NCBI RefSeq assembly: GCF_020166495.1
Contig: NZ_JAINZS010000005.1
Span: forward strand, 372,001 to 436,000
DNA length: 64,000 bases
Direction: 5' to 3'
Source: Robertkochia aurantiaca
Lineage (GTDB): Bacteria > Bacteroidota > Bacteroidia > Flavobacteriales > Flavobacteriaceae
This document shows, piece by piece, positions 39,872 to 47,591 of this stretch. The notes under the pieces were generated by a model. That model did no database searches. It was not told the DNA's origin and saw only the letters and a program-made list of their open reading frames with translations. The position numbers were made by a program, and so were the translations under genes. Within the stretch, counting starts at the first letter, position 1; each line of letters starts with the position of its first letter.

Positions 39872-40999
39872 ATGAAAACGATTGTTCTGGAACGAAAGAT
39901 GATGAGCGAAGAGCTTTATATCTGCATCAGGGTAGATGGTGACAGGAAACTGTCGGATATTCTTTCACGATTCCCTTTTATATTCTTTAATCCTGCAAAT
40001 CAGGAGTACACCCTTCCTTTTTCCAGTCGCAACATGGATGCCATATTCAGGTATTTGCGGGAGCAGAGGTATTATGTGGATTACTCGGCCTTCAGGGGAA
40101 TTCCTGACCCCGTCAATCTGCCGCCTTTAAGAGCGGACCACCCAAAGGATATTCCCAGCGATGACCACTTACACCTGGGGAGGCTGGAACAATGGATGGA
40201 GCAGCAGCGTTACAGCAGGAATACCATCAACACCTACACAGGTCTTTTAAGGGTATACTGGCGTCATTTTCCCGCTAAGGACCCTGCCCTGCTTACTACA
40301 GACGATCTCGAAGCATTCAACAGGGAGCACATCTTGAAACAGGGCTTCAGCCGGGTATACCAGAACCAGCTGATCAGCGCTTTAAAGCTTTATCACCGTG
40401 TTTTCGGGGGAAGTGATACGTATATGGAACAGCTGGAGCGTCCGCGAAAGGCAAAACGTTTGCCAGTGGTTTTATCGATGCAGGAGGTGCAGTCACTATT
40501 GCGAAGCCTTCGGAATGAAAAACACCGGAGCCTGCTCTCGCTCATCTATGCCTGCGGTTTGCGGGTCGGGGAAGCATTGAGCCTGGAGCTGCCTGATGTC
40601 GACACCGGCCGGGGCTTTGTGCATATCAGGCATGCCAAGGGAGCGAAGGACCGGTTTCTTCCCTTGAGCACAAGAACGATCGTGATGCTGGAGCATTATA
40701 TGGGAATCTACTGTCCGCAGCGATTCGTTTTTGAAGGCAGTCCGGGGCAGCCTTATTCCGCCTCGAGTGCACGGGCGGTATTGAACAAGGCACTTTCGCG
40801 CACTTCGATTCGGAAACAGGTAACCCTGCACACCTTGCGGCACAGTTACGCCACGCATTTGCTGGAGAACGGCACAGACATACGGTTAATACAGGAATTA
40901 CTGGGGCATAACAGTCCGAAAACCACCATGATCTACACACATGTCAGCAGCAGCAGTTTGCGAAAGGTTCAGAATCCTTTTGACAAATTGAACATTTAA
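39872..40999 (+). CDS. Atypical tyrosine recombinase, candidate cassette integrase
   Basis: A 375-residue protein. Residues 1-98 form an N-terminal extension absent from XerC/D and IntI1; in Bacteroidota recombinases such a region looks like a small HARP-like domain (inference). A SAM-like core-binding domain (102-180) and catalytic domain (195-375) follow. Catalytic residues visible are Arg231 (CGLRVGEAL), Lys256 (HAKGAKDR), His320-xx-Arg323 (HTLRHSYATHLLE), His346 (LLGHNSPKTT) and Tyr355 (IYTHV). Only 58 residues separate the KDR patch from HTLRH, so the extra domain that defines IntI is missing. Located 95 bp upstream of the first cassette in the same orientation, it is the only recombinase in view and the natural candidate to move the array. 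Confidence 0.88.
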   Translation: MKTIVLERKMMSEELYICIRVDGDRKLSDILSRFPFIFFNPANQEYTLPFSSRNMDAIFRYLREQRYYVDYSAFRGIPDPVNLPPLRADHPKDIPSDDHLHLGRLEQWMEQQRYSRNTINTYTGLLRVYWRHFPAKDPALLTTDDLEAFNREHILKQGFSRVYQNQLISALKLYHRVFGGSDTYMEQLERPRKAKRLPVVLSMQEVQSLLRSLRNEKHRSLLSLIYACGLRVGEALSLELPDVDTGRGFVHIRHAKGAKDRFLPLSTRTIVMLEHYMGIYCPQRFVFEGSPGQPYSASSARAVLNKALSRTSIRKQVTLHTLRHSYATHLLENGTDIRLIQELLGHNSPKTTMIYTHVSSSSLRKVQNPFDKLNI

Positions 41000-41096
41000 T
41001 CTATATTGCTACCGGATCAAACCAACATAGCGATCTGCTGATTCCCCACCGGATGAAGCCGCCTATAAGCAATATTGATCTGCATATAAACAAGTT
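41000..41096 (+). other. Candidate attI site
   Basis: The recombination point is G41094^TT, where the first cassette begins (GTTGGCTACC, the reverse complement of that cassette's R'' at 41618-41627). Upstream are two direct repeats, ACCGGATCAAACC (41011-41023) and ACCGGATGAAGCC (41048-41060), matching at 11 of 13, like the IntI-binding repeats of attI1. An imperfect inverted repeat TATAAGCA / TGCATATA lies at 41064-41088, and ATATTGCT (41003) is complementary to AGCAATAT (41069). Function is inferred from position and structure. Confidence 0.6.
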
Positions 41097-41110
41097 GGCT
41101 ACCATTTGAA

Positions 41111-41605
41111 ATGACAGAGAAACAAATATATTATCTACTGCTATTAGTATTAACAATAGTCACTTCCTGTACTTCGAATAAATTTATTACTGGTAAATAT
41201 AAAAACAATATTTCCCCATTTGGGTTGTCATCCTATGAAGTGAATTTCAAAGAGAATGACTCATGTACATTCAAAATCTCAACTCATTTATCGGGCTCTG
41301 TCGAGTTAGTCGGCACCTATCAAATTAGAAAGAATAATTTGTACATAAGATTTATAGAACCAAGAAATACAATAATAAATGACTCAATTTTAGAAGCCTT
41401 GACTTGGACTGAGAAAAAGGCATTCGAGTCATATGAATTAAAAAAAGAAGACGGGATTGCTTACCATTACAAATATCTCATTGATGCAAACAAACTATTT
41501 GTATATAGAATTGACAACGGAAAATTAGTTAAAAAGGTTGATCATTATGATGATGAAAACGGAAGGCATAAAACAAAATATTATTTAAAGAAAGTAACAG
41601 AGTAA
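41111..41605 (+). CDS. Cassette 1: small lipoprotein
   Basis: A 164-residue protein with a lipoprotein signal (TIVTSCTS, Cys20). The mature part is beta-rich (SVELVGTYQIRKNNLYIRF), like lipocalin-type small lipoproteins of Bacteroidota. The ATG is 17 bp after the attI junction, so it would be the cassette most easily expressed by read-through from the recombinase gene. Function unknown. Confidence 0.75.
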   Translation: MTEKQIYYLLLLVLTIVTSCTSNKFITGKYKNNISPFGLSSYEVNFKENDSCTFKISTHLSGSVELVGTYQIRKNNLYIRFIEPRNTIINDSILEALTWTEKKAFESYELKKEDGIAYHYKYLIDANKLFVYRIDNGKLVKKVDHYDDENGRHKTKYYLKKVTE

Positions 41606-41617
41606 TAAAAGAAAAAC

Positions 41618-41796
41618 GGTAGCCAACTTCGGCTATACACAAGCGCTAGACTCTTGTAAGAATTAGACTATTTTCTGTATCTTGATCAGCATTAAAAACT
41701 AAAGCTATCGTACTTGCTGTCCTGGCCCCGGCCAGAGGTAAAGGCCAACGCCACGGGCCAGGCCAGCTACCCACGCCAGTGCATAGCCTTACCGTT
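41618..41796 (+). repeat. attC1 (class D)
   Basis: R'' GGTAGCCAAC is fully complementary to the cassette 1 start GTTGGCTACC. Arms GGCTAT / ATAGCC are followed by an A-C mismatch and CAC / GTG. Ends ACCGTT. Confidence 0.8.
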
Positions 41797-41826
41797 GGCA
41801 TCAATGTGAAAACGATATTCGCGTAA

Positions 41827-42099
41827 ATGAAAATTTCAAACCGAATAATTTCTGGATTATTAATTTTAATTAATATTTATTTTATACCAACCACGATAAT
41901 CACTCTATGGCAAGGTGGAGGGCCGATGGGAACTGGTCTATTGTTCGTTCCTATTTCACTTTCTATAATTATTTTTATAATTCCTGCTCTACTGTCATTC
42001 AAGCAGAGTTTAAGTCAAAGCTTAGATTTCTTAATCATAAACTCAATTGGTATTTGTTGGTCTACAATTTGGCTTTATCTAATTCTAACAATTCCTTAA
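41827..42099 (+). CDS. Cassette 2: small integral membrane protein (90 aa)
   Basis: Three hydrophobic segments fill most of the protein (about residues 7-29, 36-55, 66-88), with a short GGGPMGTG loop after the first. The basic start MKISNRI suits membrane insertion. No named family. The start codon is 33 bp after the attC1 junction. Confidence 0.65.
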   Translation: MKISNRIISGLLILINIYFIPTTIITLWQGGGPMGTGLLFVPISLSIIIFIIPALLSFKQSLSQSLDFLIINSIGICWSTIWLYLILTIP

Positions 42100-42112
42100 A
42101 AAAACACACAGC

Positions 42113-42285
42113 TGCCAACAACGTGTATAAGCCATTGCTTCCCTCCTACAAGTTTCGAAAATATTCCCTAGATTAGACAAATCGTAAAAATTGAGCCTGA
42201 CGATCCAGTGGCTCAAGCTACCAGCCGCCAAAGGCCAACACACAGCTTGATCCACCTACCCGCAACGGCTCATACACCAACCGTT
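42113..42285 (+). repeat. attC2 (class A)
   Basis: R'' TGCCAAC pairs with the cassette 2 start GTTGGCA. Outer arms GTGTATAAGCC / GGCTCATACAC with the conserved A-C mismatch. Internal TGAGCC / GGCTCA and AAGCT / AGCTT stems. Confidence 0.8.
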
Positions 42286-42542
42286 ACATACAAGTTTCCT
42301 AGCCTTCTACAATATTTAAGTACCCAATAGAGGCATAAAGCAAGAATAAAACAAAAGCTTTATACATGGTTTGATCATAAACGCTTCGATTGGTAAGTAT
42401 TACCACCCAATTATATACAAGTTGAACATCTATTTCTCTTAAAGCTTCCTGGGTAGGGTGAAATCAGAACTTTTTTAAGGCATAAAAGAGTTGATAAATC
42501 TAATTTGACTTTACACCTGAGAAGTATACAATCGTGAAACCA
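42284..42542. mobile_element. Cassette 3: non-coding repeat cassette, copy 1 of 6
   Basis: About 259 bp beginning GTTACATACAAG and closing with GTATGTAAC, its exact complement. No plus-strand gene is credible. On the minus strand 42299-42406 a 35-codon frame opens with GTG (GTGGTA; ATG in copies 2 and 4) and ends after KAFVLFLLYASIGYL-like residues and VEG. It is preceded in frame by an in-frame TGA and further open codons, so it may be a small membrane peptide or a remnant. Function unknown. Confidence 0.7.
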
Positions 42543-42717
42543 GTATGTAACAACGTGTATAAGCCATTGCTCAGTTCTTACAAGTTTCGAAAATATTCCC
42601 TAGATTAGACAAATCGTAAAAATTGAGCCTGGCGTTTCAGTGGCTCAAGCTACCAACCGCAAAAGGCCACCACGCAGCTTGATCCACTCACCCGCAACGG
42701 CTCATACACCAACCGTT
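42543..42717 (+). repeat. attC3 (class A)
   Basis: R'' GTATGTAAC is a perfect complement of the cassette 3 start GTTACATAC. Arms and A-C mismatch as in attC2. Confidence 0.8.
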
Positions 42718-42734
42718 AGCCACAATTATAAAAA

Positions 42735-43136
42735 ATGAAATACCCAATTATAAATATTTCAAATAATAACTGGCAAGATTTTGAGGATGTTTTAACCTTT
42801 ATCCTAGAAGATCCGTACTACTATACAAACAATAAAAAGGTTTTAAAAACTTACTTTCTAAATCAACGATACTGTGATTCTAACGGGAATATTTTTGTTG
42901 CAAATCGATTAAATCCAATTGGTGGCTTTTGGAAATCAATATTATCCTTTCTGCCAGGCTCCAAAAAAGGGGAAATAATCTTCACCCCTACAACAAAAAC
43001 CATGGAATTAAAGGAATTAAAAGAGTTTGTTTTAGACAGAGTAAACGAATTAGAGGCAGATGAGTTTACAATGAAATGGATTGGAGAAATACATAATTCG
43101 AAATCTCATATAGATATTTTAAGACCAGAAATTTAA
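42735..43136 (+). CDS. Cassette 4: unknown cytosolic protein (133 aa)
   Basis: A 133-residue soluble protein with many Asn and aromatic residues (NISNNNWQDFEDVLTF), a GGFWKSILSFLPGSKKGEII turn region and a helical ELKELKEFVLDRVNELEADEF segment. No known family. A near-identical copy is at 63265-63666 (three residue differences), so this cassette has been duplicated or acquired twice. Confidence 0.7.
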   Translation: MKYPIINISNNNWQDFEDVLTFILEDPYYYTNNKKVLKTYFLNQRYCDSNGNIFVANRLNPIGGFWKSILSFLPGSKKGEIIFTPTTKTMELKELKEFVLDRVNELEADEFTMKWIGEIHNSKSHIDILRPEI

Positions 43137-43143
43137 AAGTACT

Positions 43144-43318
43144 GTGGCTAACAATGGCTATAAGCCATGGATTGGTTCTTACAAGTTTCGACTATTTTCC
43201 TATATTTAAATCCACAACTAATATGAGCCCGGCAACACGGTGGCTCGAGCCCGGCCAGAGGTAAAGGCCAACGCTCGGCTCGATCCACTCACCCACCACG
43301 GCTCATAGCCTTACCGTT
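43144..43318 (+). repeat. attC4 (class B)
   Basis: R'' GTGGCTAAC is a perfect complement of the cassette 4 start GTTAGCCAC. Arms GGCTAT / ATAGCC, A-C mismatch, then AGCC / GGCT. Confidence 0.8.
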
Positions 43319-43334
43319 GTGAGCAAGCTAATCC

Positions 43335-43640
43335 ATGTTAGAAATGGAATTAATCATAATCTTAGGAATTCTATTCTTAGCTAAGTTCGGCCTTAAGCGT
43401 CTAATTTTTGAAGCAAAGCGAAAACACCGCAGAAATTACTATAGGAATGTCTACCTTAAATCTAACGATTGGAAAAGGAAAAGACATGTGGTATTAAAGC
43501 GAGACAACTACAAATGCGTATACTGCGGAGCGAGGGCTACGCAAATCCATCATAAGAGATATGCCAAACGTAATATCGGAAGGGAACCCATTAAATGGCT
43601 AGTATCCATTTGCAAACAATGTCATGAAGCACGACATTAA
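43335..43640 (+). CDS. Cassette 5: membrane-anchored HNH nuclease-like protein
   Basis: A 101-residue protein. An N-terminal hydrophobic segment (MELIIILGILFLAKFGL) is followed by a basic linker and an HNH-type zinc-ribbon core: CVYCG, then ATQIHHKRY and CKQCHEARH at the C-terminus. HNH domains cut DNA; a membrane-tethered one in an integron cassette could act on incoming DNA (inference). The DHH/HIHH-Asn-His positions are partly conserved, so activity is plausible but not proven. Confidence 0.75.
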   Translation: MLEMELIIILGILFLAKFGLKRLIFEAKRKHRRNYYRNVYLKSNDWKRKRHVVLKRDNYKCVYCGARATQIHHKRYAKRNIGREPIKWLVSICKQCHEARH

Positions 43641-43657
43641 AAAATACAAAGCCAGCA

Positions 43658-43829
43658 CACAACAACGTGTATAAGCCATTGCTAGATCCCTACATGTTTC
43701 GAAAATATTCCCTAGATTAGACAAATCGTAAAAGTTGAGCCTGGCGTTTCAGTGGCTCAAGCTCCCAGCCACTAAAGGCCACCACGCAGCTTGATCCACT
43801 CACCCGCAACGGCTCATACACCAACCGTT
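43658..43829 (+). repeat. attC5 (class A)
   Basis: R'' CACAAC pairs with the cassette 5 start GTTGTG. Standard class A arms. Confidence 0.78.
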
Positions 43830-43849
43830 GTAAAGCATTCCTAAAAAAA

Positions 43850-44242
43850 ATGAGAGTCTTAATCATATTAATTTCACTAATATCTGTGCATAGTCTTTCA
43901 GGTCAATCGAATACTGAAAAATCTGATTTAATGGTTAAAGTGGATTCAATATTAAAATATCAAATTGGATATGAAGTTGATTCAACTACAAACAAAATTC
44001 CTATCCATAAATGGGATCCGGAAGAGCGTAATGGAATGCCTCCAACAGTTAGTTCTCTCCCGCCGAATCCAATGACTTTAATTTTACTTGATTCAAATAG
44101 TATTGAACTGAAAGAATTGAACAAGTATAATCTTTCAAATGTCGATGTTAAAAGAGTTTACCTTAAAAATGATACAATAGCCATGGCGCTGTATGGAACC
44201 AGAGCAAAAAATGGCTTAATTATTTTAAAAAGTAAAGAATGA
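43850..44242 (+). CDS. Cassette 6: secreted protein with TonB-plug-like C-terminus
   Basis: A 130-residue exported protein, signal peptide ending SLSGQ. Residues 85-130 (ELNKYNLSNVDVKRVYLKND, ALYGTRAKNGLIIL) match the closing part of TonB-dependent receptor plug domains, where YGxRGANGVI is conserved. No barrel follows. It may be a free plug-like domain or decoy (inference). Confidence 0.65.
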   Translation: MRVLIILISLISVHSLSGQSNTEKSDLMVKVDSILKYQIGYEVDSTTNKIPIHKWDPEERNGMPPTVSSLPPNPMTLILLDSNSIELKELNKYNLSNVDVKRVYLKNDTIAMALYGTRAKNGLIILKSKE

Positions 44243-44244
44243 AC

Positions 44245-44420
44245 GCTTTACAACAACGTGTATAAGCCATTGCTAGATTCCTACAAGCTTAGAATATTTT
44301 CATTACATTAGACCAATCGTAAAAGTTGAGCCTGGGGTTCCAGTGGCTCAAGCTTCCAGCCGCCAAAGGCCACCACACAGCTTGATCCACTCACCCGCAA
44401 CGGCTCATACACCTACCGTT
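44245..44420 (+). repeat. attC6 (class A)
   Basis: R'' GCTTTACAAC is a perfect 10-bp complement of the cassette 6 start GTTGTAAAGC. Internal AAGCTTAGAATATTTTC variant of the promoter-like segment. Confidence 0.82.
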
Positions 44421-44452
44421 ATGTGCAATTCTTGTAATCCGTTCTGCTCCAA

Positions 44453-44962
44453 ATGAATCTAATTTATCTGCCTAAGAATTATCGTCTCCTTCACATAGCA
44501 ATATTTGTGATGCTTTATTTTGGGTTCTTCATTTATATAGTGAGTATGACTTCAAACTTTAGTACAGAAGAAGTCAATCCTTTTCTATTGGCTTTACCCT
44601 ATATGCTCTTAATCCTTATCTTTCATTACTCCGAATATATCTTTCTATCCTATTTCAGATTTAAACCTAAATCCTTGATACTTGGTATTGATAAAGAGAA
44701 AATAACGCTCCCAAAATCTAGTACTACAAAGCATCTATACTTTAAAGATATGTCCAACAGAAAAGTGCAGATTCCAAATTCAAATAAATGGTACAGAAAT
44801 ATTATTTCTAACATAGTAACCTTCAAAAATGGCTGGCTACCCACTGGTTTGATTACTTTTGAGCATGATAACAAAAGCTATCGATTAAAGTTCTTTATAA
44901 CATCTGAAAAAGAGGCAGTTGAACTTGAGAGCTTATTGGAACAAATATTTAAAGAAAAATAA
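44453..44962 (+). CDS. Cassette 7: two-helix membrane protein (169 aa)
   Basis: Two hydrophobic segments (about 14-35 and 42-66) precede a soluble domain with PNSNKWYRNIISNIVTFKNG and a final FFITSEKEAVELESLLEQIF helix, the layout of bacterial PH-like membrane proteins. No firm family. A copy at 54022-54531 differs by one residue (Arg11 to Leu). Confidence 0.72.
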   Translation: MNLIYLPKNYRLLHIAIFVMLYFGFFIYIVSMTSNFSTEEVNPFLLALPYMLLILIFHYSEYIFLSYFRFKPKSLILGIDKEKITLPKSSTTKHLYFKDMSNRKVQIPNSNKWYRNIISNIVTFKNGWLPTGLITFEHDNKSYRLKFFITSEKEAVELESLLEQIFKEK

Positions 44963-44971
44963 AATAGAACA

Positions 44972-45146
44972 GCACATAACATCGTGTATAAGCCATTGCT
45001 TGGCTCTTACAAGTTTCGAAAATATTCCCTAGATTAGACCAATCGTAAAAGTTGAGCCTGGCGTTCCAGTGGCTCAAGCTTTCAGCCGCCAAAGGCCACC
45101 ACGCAGCTTGATCCACTCACCCGCAACGGCTCATACACCAACCGTT
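44972..45146 (+). repeat. attC7 (class A)
   Basis: R'' GCACATAAC is a perfect complement of the cassette 7 start GTTATGTGC. Left spacer is ATC. Confidence 0.82.
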
Positions 45147-45360
45147 ATGTGTCATGCAAAGAAATAGTCCCTCCGGGATTTTGTTTTTGGTCGCCTAAAG
45201 GGTATCGATGTTTAAAAGTCATCCTGAAAATGGCCAAGGCCTCCCCTGCCCTGCAGCAATAAGTCCCCAAAGCGACCTCACTCCTTCTCTAGTAAAAAAT
45301 GTCGCTTTGCGGCGGTGTGTTTGCTACGGCCTGGGCCATGCAGCCATGAAAAAGGCACGC
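45145..45360. mobile_element. Cassette 8: structured hairpin cassette, copy 1 of 3
   Basis: No credible gene. A weak terminator-like hairpin (AGTCCC / GGGATT plus T run, 45165-45184) is followed by a nested palindrome: outer arms ATGGCCAAGGCC (45230-45241) and GGCCTGGGCCAT (45328-45339), inner arms CAAAGCGAC (45268-45276) and GTCGCTTTG (45301-45309). Plus-strand reading gives KMAKASPALQQ and SLCGGVFATAWAMQP in one frame broken by stops, resembling the intact small protein at 61527. It may be a structured RNA/DNA element or a decayed gene. Confidence 0.6.
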
Positions 45361-45544
45361 CACATAACAAAAAGCTATAAAGCATTGCTGCATCCTACAA
45401 GGTTTAGAAAATATTCTTAAATTGAGCGTCGAAGAACTAAAATGAAGCGTCCCGTTTTCAGTGTTGTTCTGAGCCCAGCCAGAGGTAAAGGCCAACGCCA
45501 CAGGCTCAGAACAACCTCACACAACGCTTCATAGCTAGACCGTT
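45361..45544 (+). repeat. attC8 (class C)
   Basis: R'' CACATAAC pairs with the cassette 8 start GTTATGTG. Arms AGCTAT / ATAGCT, A-C mismatch, then AAGC / GCTT. Loop contains GTCGAAGAACTAAAATGAAGC. Confidence 0.78.
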
Positions 45545-45802
45545 ACATACAAGTTTCCTAGCCTTCTACAATATTTAAGTACCCAATAGATGCATAAAGC
45601 AAGAATAAAACAAAAGCTTTATAGATGGTTTGATCATAAACGCTTCGATTGGTAAGTATTACCATCCAATTATATACAAGTTGAACATCTATTCCTCTTA
45701 AAGCTTCTTGGGTAGGATGAAATCAGAACTTTTTTAAAGACATAAAAGAGTTGATAAATCTAATTTGACTTTACACCTGAGAAGTATACAATCGTGAAAC
45801 CA
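45543..45802. mobile_element. Cassette 9: non-coding repeat cassette, copy 2 of 6
   Basis: Nearly identical to cassette 3. Here the minus-strand 35-codon frame (45558-45665) begins with ATG. No other gene is visible. Confidence 0.7.
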
Positions 45803-45977
45803 GTATGTAACAACGTGTATAAGCCATTGCTCGGCTCTTACAAATTTCGAAAATAATCCTTAGATTAGACCAATCGTAAATGTTGAGCCTGGCGTTTCAG
45901 TGGCTCAAGCTACCAGCCGCCAAAGGCCACCACGCAGCTTGATCCACCCACCCGCAACCGCTCATACACCAACCGTT
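45803..45977 (+). repeat. attC9 (class A)
   Basis: R'' GTATGTAAC is a perfect complement of the cassette 9 start. Standard arms. Confidence 0.8.
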
Positions 45978-46190
45978 ATGTGTCATGTAAAGAAATAGTC
46001 CCTCCAGGACTTTTTTTTTGGTCGCCTAAAGGGTATCGATGTTTAACAGGTGTTCCGAAAATGGCCAAGGCCTCCCCTGCCCTGCAGCAATAAGTCCCCA
46101 AAGCGACCTCACTCTTGCTGGAGAAAATTTGTCGCTTTGCGGCGGTGTGTTTGCCATGGCCTGGGCCATGCAGCCATGAAAAAGGCACGC
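45976..46190. mobile_element. Cassette 10: structured hairpin cassette, copy 2 of 3
   Basis: Same architecture as cassette 8: a terminator, then outer arms ATGGCCAAGGCC (46061-46072) and GGCCTGGGCCAT (46158-46169) enclosing an AAAGCGAC / GTCGCTTT stem. The loop differs from cassette 8 while both stems are retained. Confidence 0.6.
45997..46019 (+). terminator. Intrinsic terminator opening cassette 10
   Basis: AGTCC / GGACT stem with 5-nt loop and nine T residues, about 20 bp after the attC9 junction. It would stop transcription entering from upstream cassettes. Confidence 0.65.
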
Positions 46191-46374
46191 CACATAACAA
46201 AGAGCTATAAAGCATTGCTACATCCTACACCGTTTAGAAAATATTCTTAAATTGAACGTCGAAGAACTAACATGAAGCGTCCCGTATTCACTGTTCTTCT
46301 GAGCCTCGCCAGAGGTAAAGGCCCACGCCACAGGCTCAGAACAACCTCACACAACGCTTCATAGCTAGACCGTT
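46191..46374 (+). repeat. attC10 (class C)
   Basis: R'' CACATAAC pairs with GTTATGTG at the cassette 10 start. Class C arms AGCTATAAAGC / GCTTCATAGCT. Confidence 0.78.
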
Positions 46375-46389
46375 GTACACTATACGAAA

Positions 46390-46911
46390 ATGACATTCCG
46401 TAAAGTAATTATAATTGTAGTTTTAATTTTAGTTTCCTGTAAGAGTTCCAATTTGGAAACTCAAATTGGACTGCAAGAATTAGAATTAAGTAAGGGTAAG
46501 TTTCCAAAGCAAATTGGTTACGTTAACGATTTTGAAGAAATTTTTACCAAGAAAGAAATTCAATTTCTGGAAAATTTACTTGAGTATTATAAAACTACAA
46601 TGAACCATGACATTGCGGTTATTACAATAGATTCAATCCCAAAAGATTTGGAATTTAACCAATTTGCAATTGAACTTTCTGATAACTGGAAAGTTGGTAG
46701 TAACAATAACGGGAATGGCCTTACCGTGGTTTTAAGCAAGAGCTTAAAAAGAATAAGAATAACAACAACTGATAGAACAAGAGAACTTTTTTTGTCTGAC
46801 GAATTTTGTAAAAAAGTTATTGATGAGTACATGATTCCTGAATTCAAAAATCAAAATTATTATGATGGAGTCCTTCTTGGTTTAAATGAGTTAATAAAAA
46901 AATGGACCTAA
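46390..46911 (+). CDS. Cassette 11: TPM-domain lipoprotein
   Basis: A 173-residue protein with a lipoprotein signal (LILVSCKSS). The TPM domain (residues 40-160) reads GYVNDFEEIFTKKEIQFLENLL, HDIAVITIDSIP, GNGLTVVLSKSLKRIRITT and a closing IIPEF-like YMIPEFKNQNYYDGVLLGL. TPM proteins include YgcG-type exported proteins; some help photosystem repair in plants. Role here unknown. Confidence 0.82.
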   Translation: MTFRKVIIIVVLILVSCKSSNLETQIGLQELELSKGKFPKQIGYVNDFEEIFTKKEIQFLENLLEYYKTTMNHDIAVITIDSIPKDLEFNQFAIELSDNWKVGSNNNGNGLTVVLSKSLKRIRITTTDRTRELFLSDEFCKKVIDEYMIPEFKNQNYYDGVLLGLNELIKKWT

Positions 46912-46916
46912 AGTAC

Positions 46917-47093
46917 AGTGTACAACATCGTGTATAAGCCATTGCTCGGTTCTTACAAGTTTCGAAAATATTCCCTAGATTAGACCAATCGCAAAAGTTG
47001 AGCCTGGCATTACAGTGGCTCAAGCTCGGCCAGAGGTAAAGGCCCGCTCGCAGCTTGATCCACTCACCCACAACGGCTCATACACCGACCGTT
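46917..47093 (+). repeat. attC11 (class A, variant loop)
   Basis: R'' AGTGTACAAC is a perfect 10-bp complement of GTTGTACACT at the cassette 11 start. The loop has a CGGCCAGAGGTAAAGGCC arm in place of CCAGCCGCC. Confidence 0.82.
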
Positions 47094-47107
47094 AGGCATA
47101 ATTTGTA

Positions 47108-47410
47108 ATGGCTGATTTACAAACAAAATCATGGATCTTTTTAGCAATCGCATTTTCCTCTAAAATTGAGCTGGCAAATGTCAAAGCTATTTCCGATGCT
47201 GCAGATTATATTAATCATTCCATCCCTACCCAAGAAGAAATGCAATCTTCTATAAATTGGCTAATTGATAAAAAGCTGATAACGGGTAATCAAAATAAAT
47301 ATGGCCTAACAGAAACCGGTAAAAAGCTTTACTCCAATGCATCAAATAAAGGAAATACGATAATTTACATTTTGAATCAAATAGAAAAGAATATTCAAAA
47401 CTATGCCTAA
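47108..47410 (+). CDS. Cassette 12: possible winged-helix protein (100 aa)
   Basis: A 100-residue soluble protein. Residues 50-85 (MQSSINWLIDKKLITGNQNK, YGLTETGKKLYSNAS) look like the recognition helix and wing of a MarR/PadR-like winged helix. The stop codon lies inside the R'' box of its own attC. An identical protein is encoded at 56166-56468 with an identical attC. Confidence 0.72.
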   Translation: MADLQTKSWIFLAIAFSSKIELANVKAISDAADYINHSIPTQEEMQSSINWLIDKKLITGNQNKYGLTETGKKLYSNASNKGNTIIYILNQIEKNIQNYA

Positions 47411-47577
47411 CATCGTGTATAAGCCATTGCTTGGTTCTTACAAGTTTCGAAAATATTCCTTAGATTAGACAAATCGTAAAAGTTGAGCCTGGCGTTTCAG
47501 TGGCTCAAGCTTCCAACCGCCAAAGGCCACCACGCAGCTTGATCCACCCACCCGCAACGGCTCATACACCAACCGTT
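47403..47577 (+). repeat. attC12 (class A)
   Basis: R'' ATGCCTAAC is a perfect complement of GTTAGGCAT at the cassette 12 start and includes the gene's stop codon. It appears identical to attC26. Confidence 0.82.
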
Positions 47578-47591
47578 AGCAGTAATTTTAA

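Noticed and set aside
41907-42176. Second frame overlapping cassette 2 gene
   Set aside because: It runs into attC2, lacks a membrane or signal pattern and overlaps the better-supported membrane protein.
45208-45501. Open frames on both strands in and beyond cassette 8 (also 46050-46250, 45976-46215 and 57228-57452)
   Set aside because: They run into the attC palindrome, and their frames are not shared between copies of the same cassette.
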